Notes: generated from the sequence alone by a model not told the origin. Shown: positions 1 to 9,440, counted from the stretch's first letter. The stretch: DNA of 64,000 nucleotides from Symbiodinium natans (GCA_905221605.1 CAJNDS010000214.1:124501-188500), one strand, 5' to 3'. Numbers and translations: made by a program.

Positions 1-193
1 CCAAATGGGAATGGGGTTCCAGTTCATGTCAGGTGGGGCAGACGTTCGCGCACTGGACCGCGGTGCTGAGCTCAGGGAGCTGTGGGGCGTTGCCTTGTGA
101 ACTGTCGCACATGCTGTATCGTGCTGTGCACTCCATTCTGCACTTTGCGCTCTGTTGGCATATGTGGTCGGGTGGCTAGTGGTGACGATGCAG

Positions 194-242
194 GTGCGGC
201 GGCACTACTGCTGCAGACTTGAGCACATAGGCACCGATGTTA
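194..242 (+). CDS. WCC-module exon, degenerate
   Basis: After an acceptor ending gatgcag the frame reads RRHYCC-RLEHI-GT. The first position is Tyr and the final Cys of the module is Thr, so this is a weak or decayed copy. The downstream edge is not resolved. Confidence 0.35.
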
Positions 243-436
243 TGTCAGGTTATATTGCATGGCGACGCACCGCATTGCACCCATCGCCCTGCATGATGCT
301 GCATAGCGGTCCTGGCGTATCCCAGCGGCACGCGTTGCTGTGGCCTTCCTTACAGGTTGCATGCACACGGCACCTGCTCCGCCACCGCCGATGCCTTGAA
401 CATCAAATTCCAAGCAGCGCGTTCATGCTGTTGTAC

Positions 437-533
437 TTGGAGGTTCAGGGCAGTTCTAGCCCAAATTCTAACTGTACTCATATAAGCCCCCTAAGTCCTC
501 TAAGTCCTAATTGGGGTCCCATGAACCTCCAAG
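437..533. mobile_element. Palindromic element family IV, copy 1
   Basis: A 97 bp element is bounded by the inverted repeats CTTGGAGGTTCA and TGAACCTCCAAG, with AATTGGGGTCC and CTAAGTCCTCTAAG inside. Its reverse complement matches the element at 63716-63835, including the CTTAGGGG and ACAGTTA blocks. It has no coding capacity and looks like a MITE. Confidence 0.7.
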
Positions 534-617
534 CAGGGGGTTTTGGCCCGCTTGGCTCAGGGACTCACCGCACCACTGCACCGGAAGGCTCGTGAACACG
601 AAGCTGTTTCTTTTGGT

Positions 618-703
618 GGGTTTAGGGTTTAGGGTTTAGGGTTTAGGGTTTAGTGTTTAGGGTTTAGGGTTTAGGGTTTGGGGTTTAGGGTTTAGGGTTT
701 GGG
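618..703 (+). repeat. Interstitial TTTAGGG array
   Basis: About twelve heptamers TTTAGGG with a few TTTGGGG and TTTAGTG variants. It lies between WCC-module exons, so it is probably intronic. Confidence 0.9.
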
Positions 704-811
704 CAGCTGATGCGATGCAAGTGTGAAGCCAGGCACTGGCCAATCGAAAAAATACAGCACCTGTGGCGGCATTCAGCCGGCGAGTAGCGATTCCGCACGC
801 AGCCGATGCAG

Positions 812-915
812 TGCTGTCGAGGTGGTGCTGCCTGGTAAAGAAGATCGGCTGCAAGCTCTTGAGCAGCACAACGACAACCACTCCGGAGCCAGAGCTTTTT
901 GACTGCCAGGCGCTG
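812..915 (+). CDS. WCC-module exon with Thr linker
   Basis: The frame reads SRWCC-LVKKI-GC, then KLLSS, five threonines, PEPEL and FDC. It shows the module order clearly: WCC...GC, Thr linker, then the next FDC half. The 5' edge may follow the cag at 808-811. The 3' edge lies near the codons for GFW. Confidence 0.55.
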
Positions 916-1090
916 CACACGAACGGATTCTGGTGCCAGCAGCTTCCAGTGCATTTATGCACATCTGCCAGGCTGGCCTCAAGAACTCGGATCAGGGATG
1001 GTCGCAGAGGAAGAAGGCCAGATCCTGACCTCGAGGGCAGGGGATGCGGGGGGGTGGCAACTTCCAGATCGATCCGTCAGATGCCGTCAG

Positions 1091-1159
1091 GTGTGGTGCT
1101 GCAGTCGGAAGCACATAGGTTGTGCTTTCGACTGCCGGCAGGACTTGAAGACATGGGAG
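1091..1159 (+). CDS. WCC-module exon (WCC...GC...FDC...TWE)
   Basis: It starts after ccgtcag with GTG TGG TGC TGC. It reads VWCC-SRKHI-GC-A-FDC-RQDLKTWE and ends TGG GAG before a GC donor (gccaca). The same TGG-GAG|GC ending recurs at 7374. It joins in phase 0 to the exon at 1223. Confidence 0.6.
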
Positions 1160-1222
1160 GCCACAGCCACAGCTCACTCAAGTTCACATAGTTCACTCTC
1201 TCCAGCAGGCTTGTTGTGGCAG

Positions 1223-1347
1223 GTAAGCTGGACGGGTCTGCAAAAGACCTTCTGCTGCCAGCATTTTCACGTCGGCTGCGAGGGCGGCCGCTACGATTGT
1301 GCGGCGGGCAGGAGTGAATATGCGTACAGCATGCGTGCGTGGCTACG
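1223..1347 (+). CDS. WCC-module exon (WTGLQKTFCC)
   Basis: It starts after tgtggcag and reads VSWTGLQKTFCC-QHFHV-GC, then EGGRYDC and AAGRSEYAYSMRAWL. With a GC donor (gcaggtac) the two leftover bases CG are completed to CGG by the next exon at 1392. An alternative GT donor at 1352 breaks the phase. Confidence 0.6.
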
Positions 1348-1391
1348 GCAGGTACAAGGTGGATGTAAAGGGGGACAGCGGGACACCTCAG

Positions 1392-1433
1392 GACATCCCT
1401 GTGGTCCAACGACCAGCGGCATTGGTGCTGCAG
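1392..1433 (+). CDS. WCC-module exon, first half (WSNDQRHWCC)
   Basis: It starts after acacctcag and reads TSLWSNDQRHWCC plus two bases, ending at a GC donor (gcatttcg). The module is split by a 49 bp intron. Joining AG to the G at 1483 gives WCC-RHQGL-GC with the expected five-residue spacing, which strongly supports both edges. Confidence 0.6.
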
Positions 1434-1482
1434 GCATTTCGAGAGGTTACTCACCTTCTCCGTGGTTCATGATGTCCGCGAG

Positions 1483-1556
1483 GCACCAGGGACTCGGCTG
1501 CGACAAGTCCTTGCAACATCATCGACATCCGGACTGCGGCAAAAACAACCAGGACA
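1483..1556 (+). CDS. WCC-module exon, second half (HQGLGC...PDC)
   Basis: It follows the 49 bp intron 1434-1482. It reads HQGLGC-DKSLQHHRHPDC-GKNNQD and completes the module begun at 1392. The 3' edge is uncertain. Confidence 0.55.
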
Positions 1557-1559
1557 TGA

Positions 1560-2880
1560 CTTTGTTGTTTTCATTCAATGCCAACCATGCTGTGCCAGCT
1601 TGTCCATGACGGTTCTTGCGGTAGCGGTTTCATTTGAGAAAAATCGCAGCTCAGTTCTACAGGAGTACGGCGTGCTTGTGGGATTTTGTGGATGCATCCC
1701 ACTGCAGTGATTTGTAGATGCTTGTGGGACCGAGGGGGCTCCTCCCAATCGAAATCGAAGGAGGGTCGCGGGACCCCGCAGAACTCATGTGGTCGTACAG
1801 TCGCACAACTCCACGCTTGAACCTGCTTCGAATTTGTGGTGAGCTCCGCGCTGTGGCCGCGGAAGCATGCGGAAAGGTTCGCGGCAGCAACTTCCCGCGG
1901 AAGCTCGCGCAAGCTGCGTCTTCAACGACATGAACTTAAGAACCTTTCAGTCTGTCAGTACTCGTAGCTCGGAGCTTGCTCGGAGCTTGCGCGCAGACCT
2001 CGCGGAAGATGAAAAAACCACACGTGGCCCCAAAAGCTGGGCAGGTGCAGCCAAACATCCGATAACTTCGGGTCCCAAACCGAACTCTTGAACAACACGA
2101 AGCTGTAGAGAGAAGAAGCCAAGCAAGCGTGCAGCGCGTATGGCTTTCCAAACATGCGCCCCGTGGTCATAGATGCCATGCTTCCTTGGCAGTTGTGTGT
2201 CCACAGTATACAAGCTTCGGTTTGAACATCGACTGTCGTTCCGGAACTTCACGTGTCCCTGCCTAAGACTACAAACGTACTGCGCCGAAGGAACTGCCCA
2301 AATTCACGCCAAAACGGCTCCGCGGAAGGGTCCGCGGAAGGAAGCTTTAAAAGCATGCCCCGCGGAAGCTACCTTTCATTGCGGTAGAAAACGATGCAGG
2401 TAAGAGCACAGACTCGTTGAGCGCAGGACACCGTGGGTGGATGTAGTAAAGCTAGTCTCTTTCGTTCTTTGATGAGCTTCATGCAGGAGTCCTGGTCCTC
2501 TTCCGACCGAGAGTACTGTTGCATTATGCTTGGCGTTGGCTACGTGATGATGACTGTTATGGCGGTGTGGTGCATTGAGTTGTAGTTCAGTCGCAGCAAC
2601 ACATAGCAACACTGCAAGCTGAAGTCATCCAAGGCTGCCTTCACATTCATCATGCTCACCATAGCTATCACGTTCACAAGATTGTGCCTACCATTTACCA
2701 CTACCACCACTACCATGCCCTGCAACCTGTCATCCACCACCACGCTCATCCAGTGCCTGAGCTGAAATCCATGGAATGCTTGTCTTGATTGTGCATCAAG
2801 CCCTTCCTTAAATGCCACATGTGCTTGCAAGTTGGCAACCTTCGTTAAACCGTTGAACCAGAGGCCGTTCACACATCAGC
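1560..2880. other. Stretch without a supported gene
   Basis: No module or known domain was recognised. It contains scattered low-complexity DNA, including CAC/CAT-rich triplets at about 2690-2760. It is probably intronic to the WCC locus. Confidence 0.4.
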
Positions 2881-2881
2881 T

Positions 2882-2932
2882 CAGACGGCGCCAGTTGCAA
2901 GTTTCGACTGCACCACAGGTGGACGAGCGTGC
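2882..2932 (+). CDS. Candidate FDC half-module exon
   Basis: After catcagctcag one frame reads TAPVASFDCTTGGRA, resembling the F-D-C start of a module whose WCC half would be the exon at 3114. A palindromic element lies between them. It is weak because only one motif is seen. Confidence 0.35.
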
Positions 2933-2993
2933 TGTTGATGTGCTCTTTGCAATCCTGCTCTTTTGGGTCTCCTCTCTTCATGAACATGGGGGT

Positions 2994-3093
2994 TTTCCGA
3001 AATCAGGGGGTACCTTATTGGAGTCCTGATTATCAGGGAACCCTACTATTTGTTTTTTTTAGGGGTCCCTTAACCCCCCCCCCCCCCACATGA
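2994..3093. mobile_element. Palindromic element family I (diverged copy)
   Basis: Starts CATGGGGGTTTTCCGAAAT and contains the family core AGGGAACCCTACTATTTG. The 3' arm is degraded into a poly-C run. It lies between two WCC-locus exons. Confidence 0.6.
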
Positions 3094-3113
3094 GCATTTA
3101 GTTCCCGCAAGAG

Positions 3114-3193
3114 GTGATGAAGGCACGTGGCCTGGCATCAAACGCCACTGGTGCTGCAAATATGCCAACACCGGCTGCGGCGTCTACGGGAGA
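3114..3193 (+). CDS. WCC-module exon (GIKRHWCC-KYANT-GC)
   Basis: It starts after cgcaagag and reads GDEGTWPGIKRHWCC-KYANT-GC-GVYGR. W-P-G-I-K-R matches the W(S/P)xxK part of the module. The frame closes at about 3210, so a donor must lie near GGGAGA|GTC. Confidence 0.6.
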
Positions 3194-3256
3194 GTCTTGG
3201 CAGCCTTTTAGGCGTGTACCATTTTCTACAAGCTTGCACCCAGGATAGAATTTGCA

Positions 3257-3603
3257 TAATCCGAGCACCTGTTTAATTGGGGGGGGGGTGCCCCCGCCCC
3301 CCCCCCGCCCAAACCACCGCAATAAGGAAGGCAGGGTTCAGCAACAAGTGGACCATGGCCCTGCATTGATTCTCTATTAAAAGCAATAGGTTGCAGATCC
3401 CTGAGGTGCTGTAGCTTCGCATCTCCGCAAGCAAAACAAGAAGCCTGCCGACAGATTTTTGAACCCCCCAAAAAATTTCTTTAAATGTGGGGGGTTATCC
3501 CCATACGAAATCCACCCTAATGGAAAGTAGTCTTCCGGCGGGCTTCCGGCCGAAAAAAAACTCTTTAAATGTGGGGGGTTTGATTAAGCAGGTGCTCGGA
3601 TTA
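3257..3603. mobile_element. 347 bp element with about 21 bp terminal inverted repeats
   Basis: The left end taatccgagcacctgtttaa is the near-perfect inverse of the right end ttaagcaggtgctcggatta (one mismatch). Inside are poly-G/C runs and two direct copies of tctttaaatgtggggggtt (about 3477 and 3560). It has no ORF of note and sits in the intron between the exons at 3114 and 3709. Non-autonomous DNA transposon is the best guess. Confidence 0.65.
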
Positions 3604-3708
3604 ACGAATGCACAATGAAGGCATAACGAATGCATAACGCGAGTCCAGCCCTGGCCTCAAGCAAACGACAGGCCTCAGGTCTGAGTCATGTGTTTGTCTT
3701 TGTGCCAG

Positions 3709-3871
3709 GTGCTTTGCATGCCATGCAAGAGGGCTTCGACTATGACTGCGACGCTCACGATCTGGGATGGAAGACCTGGTCGTCCAAGAAGATAGAAATG
3801 TGCTGCCAAGACTACAAGATCGGCATCCTTGCTGCAAATGAGAATGGAGGGACGGCTCGAGTGATGGCATA
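3709..3871 (+). CDS. WCC-module exon with MCC variant
   Basis: It starts after tttgtgccag. It reads GFDYDC-DAHDLGWKTWSSKKIEMCC-QDYKI-GI, so one exon carries both halves of the module. The usual W of WCC is Met and the final Cys is Ile, which suggests relaxed constraint. A GT donor (gtgaac) after GCATATG is a likely end. Confidence 0.6.
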
Positions 3872-3935
3872 TGGTGAACCTTGATGGCCCTGAAGATGAC
3901 GAGTCTCTCGTGTCTTGTGCTGTGTGTATATGGTG

Positions 3936-4032
3936 TGGTTGTCAAAGTTATGGTCCCTTTTTGGATCCCCAGTATAATACGGCACCTCATATTCAGGGTA
4001 CCCCAAAAGGGATCATAAGTTTGACAACCACC
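3936..4032. mobile_element. Palindromic element family III, copy 1 (both ends kept)
   Basis: Inverted ends tggttgtcaaagttatggtc and gatcataagtttgacaacca enclose about 97 bp with GGATCC and GGTACC near the arms. Homologous to 6582-6681 and 63525-63613, in the opposite orientation. Confidence 0.7.
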
Positions 4033-4202
4033 CATATGTGTGTTAAACGCTGATTCGATTTCAAGCCCTTTGCTGACATAGGCTGCCCCGGATGGACTCC
4101 AGAGATCGGCCACGTCACTCACGTTGCCCACGCTCAAGTCGTCCACGCCTCCGATTCCCCTTTGCTAGCTGGAAGCTAGGCTGCAGTCAAACCTCTGTTG
4201 GT

Positions 4203-4375
4203 CCTAAACCCTAAACCCTAAACCCTAAACCCCAAACCCTAAACCCTAAACCCTAAACCCTAAGCCCTAAACCCTAAACCCCAGACCCTAAACCCTGAAC
4301 GCTGAACGCTGAACACTGAACCCTGAACCCTAAACCCTAAACCCCAAACCCCAAACCCCAAACCCTAAACCCTGC
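4203..4375 (-). repeat. Interstitial CCCTAAA array
   Basis: About 24 heptamers, mostly CCCTAAA, with CCCCAAA, CCCTGAA and CGCTGAA variants. It ends 22 bases before the exon at 4398, so it lies inside an intron. Confidence 0.9.
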
Positions 4376-4397
4376 AATGGCTCTGGCGGCTTCCAAG

Positions 4398-4600
4398 GCT
4401 TGCCAACACACCAATTCCACTTCCACTGCAACACAGACGACCCAGATTCTGTCTCGACTTGGTCCGTGCAGCAGCAGCAGTATTGCTGCCATGACTACGG
4501 CGTTGGCTGCTCGGCTTGTGACTTTCTAGCCAAGACTCCGCCTCCTCCTTTGAGCAGCTCTACCTGCATAAGCTCTTCTTCCGGGTGGGGTGGCTGGGGC
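4398..4600 (+). CDS. WCC-module exon with GWG repeats
   Basis: It starts after ttccaag and reads QFHFHC-NTDDPDSVSTWSVQQQQYCC-HDYGV-GC-SACDF, then a Pro run and Ser-rich stretch. The open frame continues through GGCTGG repeats coding G-W-G-G-W (4585-4625) to a stop at 4661. The exon may end before the GWG run. Confidence 0.6.
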
Positions 4601-4699
4601 GGCTGGGGCGGCTGGGGTGGCTGGGGCACAGGGTCTATAATTTATTGGGGTTATCTCGAGTGAAGGGCTGTACACACCTGCTTTTTCCTCAGGGTACCC

Positions 4700-5230
4700 A
4701 AAGCCCTCAAGCATCCCTCAAGCCTCAGCAAAGCACGTCATAAGAGATTGTTTCTTGCGCCTCCTTCTTCGGAAGAGTGAGGCTGTCCTGGCAATTCTGC
4801 GCACCCGGGTTGGCATGCGAAGGCCCGCTGCTGAAGCTTTGCTTTGGGAGCTGTCCCGAAGTGTGCTCGCTCTTAATTTTGGGCTCTACCCGCTATGCGT
4901 TTCGGTTCGTTGGGTTTGTGAAAGATCTAGATCGCAGAAAACTTGTGCTCTGTTTCGGGTGCGCTGATCAGCGAGTTTCGAGGGCTCAAGCTTTGAGTCC
5001 TGATCACAAGACCCTAGGCTCAGAGAAGGCGGCCGCTGCAGTTCAATTTGTGTTGGGTTCTGGATGTATGAAAAGCCTATCTAGGACTGAGGACCCCTGG
5101 GGTTCTCAAGGGAGGGTACAAATTTCTGCGCATGGGCACCTGAGGCCAAACTCTGAGTGTGCCGGCACTTCAACATGATGGCCTGAGAAGGCCTCATCCA
5201 AGCATAGAAGATGCTGCGGCCCGCAGTGTG
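4700..5230. other. Stretch without a supported gene
   Basis: Overlapping open frames occur on both strands but none shows a recognised motif or consistent splice sites. Confidence 0.35.
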
Positions 5231-5239
5231 TCGAACAGA

Positions 5240-5725
5240 TTAGACTTCGCAGCCATCAGCCAGTGCGCAGTCCTGCGCCCGAGCTCGATTCGTGCCCCAT
5301 CCGCCGCCGCAGACGGGCAAGGGAGCCAAACCAAACCCAGTGAATACGGGGCGCAGTCCAGCATAGTAAGCATGCAACCTGTACAAGGTGGTCAGCAACC
5401 TGGGCCCCTCGGTAATGAAGCCAGCCACCACGAAAACCAAGCCAAATTCTGAGAAGCAGCAGCAAGCTTCCGAAAAACCGGGCTCCACCAGAAGGTACCT
5501 GGCCATCCAGCGTAGACAAACACAAGCACAAAGAAGAAGCGCGAGCCATGTGAGAAACCTGGCAGAACCGCGAAAGCGTCCATCCCCATTGCGGAATGCA
5601 CCGAGCAAAAATAGCCAGCCCGTCAAGTAGCACGACCCGTGGACGAGATCAAACCAAGCCATGCCGAGGCCAGCGCCACGCACACTGTGGGCCCCCAAAC
5701 CAAAGTCGTCCCCGAAGGGCAGCAT
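5240..5725 (-). CDS. Candidate minus-strand multi-pass membrane protein
   Basis: An ATG-started 161-residue frame on the minus strand is unusually hydrophobic. About four membrane segments can be seen, around residues 28-44, 58-72, 90-104 and 118-132. Runs such as YLTGWLFLLGAF and FLTWLALLLCACVCL are separated by charged loops. Upstream on the same strand (about 5770-5850) another frame reads SVAWKPPFLVGATLWDDG and could be a preceding exon. I do not recognise the family. It is the only convincing minus-strand candidate in a window whose other genes are + strand. Chance openness in GC-rich DNA remains possible. Confidence 0.45.
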   Translation of the reverse strand: MLPFGDDFGLGAHSVRGAGLGMAWFDLVHGSCYLTGWLFLLGAFRNGDGRFRGSARFLTWLALLLCACVCLRWMARYLLVEPGFSEACCCFSEFGLVFVVAGFITEGPRLLTTLYRLHAYYAGLRPVFTGFGLAPLPVCGGGWGTNRARAQDCALADGCEV

Positions 5726-6580
5726 GTGCCGTGTCCAGCGCTGGCAAAGTCATCCATCATCCCATAGAGTCGCGCCGACCAAGAAAGGTGGCTTCCAAGC
5801 CACGGACCGAAGGTCCCGCGTGAAATGCGTCCGGCACCCAAGTTTAACGCCCCGGGTAGGGCGGGCCGGGGGGCCCAGTGGGGAACAGCCACCGGACCCC
5901 CCCGGGGGAGGTATTTATATCAGGTCAATTCCCGCGCCGCCGCACCAGGCTGCAGCAGCGCCCCCCTCCCCGAGGGACTCTGAGTGCTAAACATAATGTT
6001 AACATGTTGACTCTTCTTGCTTGGCCTTCTGGCAGGTGCCGGGATACAAGTTCAACTGCTTGGCAGGCGAGCCGACTGCCAGGGTGGTGTTACGTGGTGT
6101 TTCAGCAGCTGTTTCGACGAGCCCTCCCACCTGAAGGGAACGGCTTTGAGTTGTGTTTTGCCAGTATGAAACCAGCAGCAAAATTTCAAGATTTTGGACC
6201 AAGCAAGCCGATCAAGCAAGCAACTTAGTCGTGCGCGACGGATAACGCCGAAAGGCGGGAAGCGCCTGAAAAGCCGGCCGCGATTGGAATTGGTTGGACA
6301 GGAGTTGTCACGAAGCATAGCTCTGAAAAGCGTAGGGTTGTGTTACTTCGAGTGGCTACTTGAAGCAAAGAGCGATGACGGCAGTCTCAAGCAATACCCC
6401 AAAACCTTCGTGATTCAGAGGGTGGCTGCTCCAAGCAAAAAGCCCACATCCCAGATGATCAACGTATGTCAATGTGTAATTACCAATCTTGGCGGGCTAG
6501 CGGCTAGTTGGCTCGGTGCGCACAATCTTCGAGAAGCACATGCAGTGCATATCGATGCAAAATTGCACAACGCACATGGG
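5726..6580. other. Stretch with only weak coding candidates
   Basis: A + strand frame at 6194-6598 (134 codons, no ATG near its start) is open but has no recognised motif. Short C runs occur at 5890-5970. No clear feature. Confidence 0.3.
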
Positions 6581-6581
6581 C

Positions 6582-6681
6582 GGTCGTCAAAATTTTAAAT
6601 CCCTTTTGGGGTACCCTACATACTAGGTGCCGTATTCTAATCGGGATCCAAAAAGGGACCATCATGTATGACAACCACCCA
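6582..6681. mobile_element. Palindromic element family III, copy 2
   Basis: Ends ggtcgtcaaaattttaaatc and catgtatgacaaccaccc flank a core with CCCTTTTGGGGTACCC and GGGATCCAAAAAGGGACC, as in the copies at 3936 and 63525. It lies just before the WCC exon near 6705. Confidence 0.7.
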
Positions 6682-6704
6682 TGAAGCACACAAGCACATG
6701 AGAG

Positions 6705-6819
6705 AGGCGGCTTTCCGCGCAGCTGGTCCCTCTCGAAGAGGGCCTGGTGCTGCAACCACGAGAGTCTTGGATGCTCCGATGCCAGGAGCTGCTCGGCGGA
6801 TGGCACGGGGTCTGTGCAG
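6705..6819 (+). CDS. WCC-module exon ending at a telomere-type donor
   Basis: It reads GFPRSWSLSKRAWCC-NHESL-GC-SDARSCSADGTGSVQ. The open frame ends CAG directly before GTTTAGGG at 6820, so the first telomere-like heptamer appears to supply the GT of the 5' splice site. The likely acceptor is cacatgag at 6694-6701. Confidence 0.65.
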
Positions 6820-6887
6820 GTTTAGGGTTTAGGGTTTAGGGTTTAGGGTTTAAGGATTAGGGTTTAGGGTTTAGGGTTTAGGGTTTG
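6820..6887 (+). repeat. Intronic TTTAGGG array starting at a splice donor
   Basis: Nine heptamers with one AAGGATTAGGG variant. The array begins exactly where the exon frame ends (CAG|GTTTAGGG). Confidence 0.85.
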
Positions 6888-7029
6888 TTTCGAATATTGA
6901 AGGCTCGAAATGTTTCCCCTGAATACATCAGTGCATCATCGGGTCGGAGGCAGGAGCTCAGGGGCTGTTGAAGTGGGCAACAACTGGGCAGCATGAAGAT
7001 ACACATGAGCGTGACTTCGAGAGGTTACG

Positions 7030-7097
7030 ACTGCCGGCCCGGTGCTGGTGGCGTTGCTCGGGCGGCAAAAGCACAGCTCACGCTACAGATGATTCGG
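7030..7097 (+). CDS. Candidate exon before a family II element
   Basis: One frame reads GAGGVARAAKAQLTLQMIR and ends CGG directly before GATGTTCCCC, the start of the family II element. The element ends at ccaacag|AGG, so the element may be the whole intron (7098-7197, GA donor). Confidence 0.4.
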
Positions 7098-7193
7098 GAT
7101 GTTCCCCCTTATACTAACAGCCCTGAATCGGGATGATAATAAGGGGTGCTATAATCCCAATTAAGGACTGTTTGTGGAAGGGGGGACATTCCA
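7096..7193. mobile_element. Palindromic element family II, copy 1
   Basis: Inverted ends GGGATGTTCCCCCTTATACTAACAG and, inverted, ACTGTTTGTGGAAGGGGGGACATTCC. The middle holds GGGATGATAATAAGGGGTGC. The same family occurs at 11549, 12281 and 15028. Confidence 0.75.
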
Positions 7194-7259
7194 ACAGAGG
7201 ATGCAATATGATTCTGAATTCGTTCCAGAGAATTCAATGTGCTCATGTCGAGTGTGCAG

Positions 7260-7374
7260 TATGTCTAAGGCCTGGCCGCGGGCCAAGGCGCAGTGGTGCT
7301 GCGAGCACAAGAATGTGGGTTGTGGCTCATTGCCTCCGCGCTACGACTGCACGGAAGACGTGGCACATTGGGAG
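7260..7374 (+). CDS. WCC-module exon (WPRAKAQWCC-EHKNV-GC...YDC...HWE)
   Basis: It starts after gagtgtgcag with two bases carried over. It reads MSKAWPRAKAQWCC-EHKNV-GC-GSLPPRYDC-TEDVAHWE and ends TGG GAG at a GC donor. It joins in phase 0 to the exon at 7427 (DWPHGKREYC), which keeps the module order. Confidence 0.65.
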
Positions 7375-7426
7375 GCGCACCTTTTCACTGTCATGGACGC
7401 AAACACTCCCACAGTTGTGCCCAGAG

Positions 7427-7490
7427 GACTGGCCGCATGGGAAGCGAGAGTATTGCCGGATGCTCGACGGGCTATGCCGGAATCTCTGCC
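7427..7490 (+). CDS. WCC-module exon, degenerate (WPHGKREYC)
   Basis: It starts after tgcccagag and reads DWPHGKREYC-RMLDGLC. The second Cys of the WCC pair is Arg and the spacing to the last Cys is changed. It may be decaying or interrupted by an intron. Confidence 0.45.
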
Positions 7491-7509
7491 GCCTGCCATG
7501 ACTGCCATG

Positions 7510-8380
7510 ACTGCCATGTCCCCAGGTTGTGACTCTGTGAAAGTTGGCTGCCCAAAGCCGATTCAGCCCTGGATTGCACAACTGCTGACGCCCTCGGCGC
7601 AGCACGACTTCCAGGGTCAGGCACTGGGGGCATCATGCATGTCACATGTCCTGAACTATTTACTTGTTTGTGGGGCCTGTTGGCTCAGCATGGCACAGTC
7701 GTGTTGGTAACCTTTGCCATGATTATCGTCTGTAAATTGAAAACGCTTGCGCGCGCCGCCTCGGCAGCCGGGCCGGCCCCAGGACAGGAAAGGAGGAAAG
7801 AGGGTTTTTGAGAAAGGCCTCAGCAAGGGGGGTCCCAGGGAAGGCTAGAGGGTTAGGGGGGTTCCAGAGGGGGGTCCCAGGCCCAGGGGGGGTCCGAGCC
7901 CAGCATGGGTTTGCAGCTCCTCCAAGCGATGGGGGGGCTGCGTCACAAAATTTGGAATGGGGGGAAGCGTTGGGTTAGGGGGAAGGAGACCGGATCCGTG
8001 TCTGCTTGTTCCAAACGCTTCTCGGCAGGAAGCCGAGGCGGAATCGATGGACGACACACGTTACTTCACAGGCTCGTGCAGTGTGCAGAGACAGATAGCG
8101 GGGTTTAGGGTTTAGGGTTTCAGGTTTAGAGGGTTTGGGGTTTCGGACCTTGAGCATCACGTCAGGCTGTGAGAAGAAGGTCGCGGCATCCAAAGTACGA
8201 TTGCGCGTGTTGCCTGCCTGTTGCCTCGGCTTTTGCATCGCGAAGCTGATGCGCAAGCAGTGCCAATCCCATTCGCCAGGGCAGGCCTCAAACATTGGCA
8301 GGACATGCGACTCTCCAGTGTGAGAGAGCAGTTGTAGCAGTGTCTTGGAAGATCGCGCAGAGGTCAAGTCTGGAAGTTTT
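7510..8380. other. Stretch without a supported gene
   Basis: It contains a G-rich block (7820-7990) and a short telomere-like array at 8101. Between WCC exons, so probably intronic. Confidence 0.4.
8101..8142 (+). repeat. Short TTTAGGG array
   Basis: Two exact heptamers followed by degenerate copies. Confidence 0.75.
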
Positions 8381-8385
8381 TTGAG

Positions 8386-8437
8386 GACGGCTGGTCACCA
8401 GACAAAGCGAGCTGGTGCTGCAGACAACCCAGAGTTA
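8386..8437 (+). CDS. WCC-module exon (GWSPDKASWCC)
   Basis: It starts after gttttttgag in phase 0 and reads DGWSPDKASWCC-RQPRV. W-S-x-x-K-x-x-W-C-C is the canonical order. The GC that should follow is probably supplied by the next exon (GYGCPFHC at 8524); the splice between them is not resolved. Confidence 0.6.
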
Positions 8438-8523
8438 TGTGGCATTTTGACGGTGGCACGATGTGGCATAGCGTAATTCGGCACATCAATTCGGCACTCA
8501 AAAAGCGCCCAGGCACGTACCAG

Positions 8524-8619
8524 GGCTACGGCTGCCCGTTCCACTGCCAGGGATCCGCACAGCAGCAGGCGGATTGGAGTCCTGAGAGAGCCGAGCCGCT
8601 TCCTGAGCTGATGCTGAGG
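8524..8619 (+). CDS. WCC-module exon (GC-PFHC...DWSPE) with telomere-type donor
   Basis: It starts after cgtaccag and reads GYGC-PFHC-QGSAQQQADWSPERAEPL. The open frame runs into CTGAG|GGTTTAGGG, so a GT donor inside the telomere-like array is again likely. An earlier GC donor in GCCGAG is possible. Confidence 0.55.
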
Positions 8620-8691
8620 GTTTAGGGTTTAGGGTTTAGGGTTTAGGGTTTAGGGTTTAGGGTTTAGGGTTTAGGGTTTAGGGTTTAGGGG
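8618..8691 (+). repeat. Intronic TTTAGGG array
   Basis: Ten near-perfect heptamers between the exons at 8524 and 8721. Confidence 0.9.
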
Positions 8692-8720
8692 TGCCGTTGT
8701 TTGAAGATGGGATTGCTGAG

Positions 8721-8809
8721 GTGGTGCTGCAAGCAACACGACATTGCTTGCCGATACATGGCCAAGTACGAGGTCAACGGCTTCGAGCTTGCTGCCTTGA
8801 GCGACCGAG
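8721..8809 (+). CDS. WCC-module exon (WCC-KQHDI-AC)
   Basis: It starts after gattgctgag with two bases carried over and reads WCC-KQHDI-AC-RYMAKYEVNGFELAALSDR, ending at GT (gtgcag). Ala replaces the Gly before the last Cys. The open frame continues to 9012 with a hydrophobic stretch, FWPFLAAAGLSVTLVALAAV, which could be a membrane segment if not intron. Confidence 0.5.
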
Positions 8810-9021
8810 GTGCAGTGGGACAGAGAAGTTTGCTTTGTCATGTTGGGATCAGTTTGGAGTGTTGGAATCTGGGAGCAATGCTGACAGGCTTCTGGCCCTT
8901 CCTTGCCGCTGCCGGTCTGTCTGTAACACTTGTGGCATTGGCGGCGGTGGTGCGCATGCGCGCAGCGAAGCATCAATGCGGGGAGGCAGCCGGGTTCGGG
9001 TGTGGAGCTTGACAGTGTACG

Positions 9022-9110
9022 CATACAGTGGGATCCCGAATGGCTTCAGCTGGCGCGGGGTGAGATGTTCATAAAGTTGACACCGCTTCCACTGCAGATC
9101 TTGAGAAATC
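9022..9110 (+). CDS. Candidate exon, unidentified
   Basis: After gtgtacgcatacag a frame reads WDPEWLQLARGEMFIKLTP. No family recognised; only openness and a plausible acceptor support it. Confidence 0.25.
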
Positions 9111-9440
9111 AGGGCACCACCCCAACAATGCAGTGGAGGCGACAGGGTGAGGCTGAACCCAATGTTGAAAACAGATAAAGGAGAAAAGTTCTAGGCCAGA
9201 GGGATAGCAGTACAGCCTGCGATTGCAGCTGTTTGCAGCTTGCTTCAAGTCCGCTTACAAGAGCATCTCGGACAGACGGCATGGGCTTACATGTGCCATC
9301 AGGTTCTGAGCATGAGTGACGTAGAGTTTTGCGAGTGAGTGCAAAGCAGAGATGCTTCCGTTTGGAAAATGTGTCTTTGTGGTCTCACCCTGTAGGAATT
9401 CCTTGAGGTGCTGGAGAGCCCCAAATCTTTCCTAGACATA

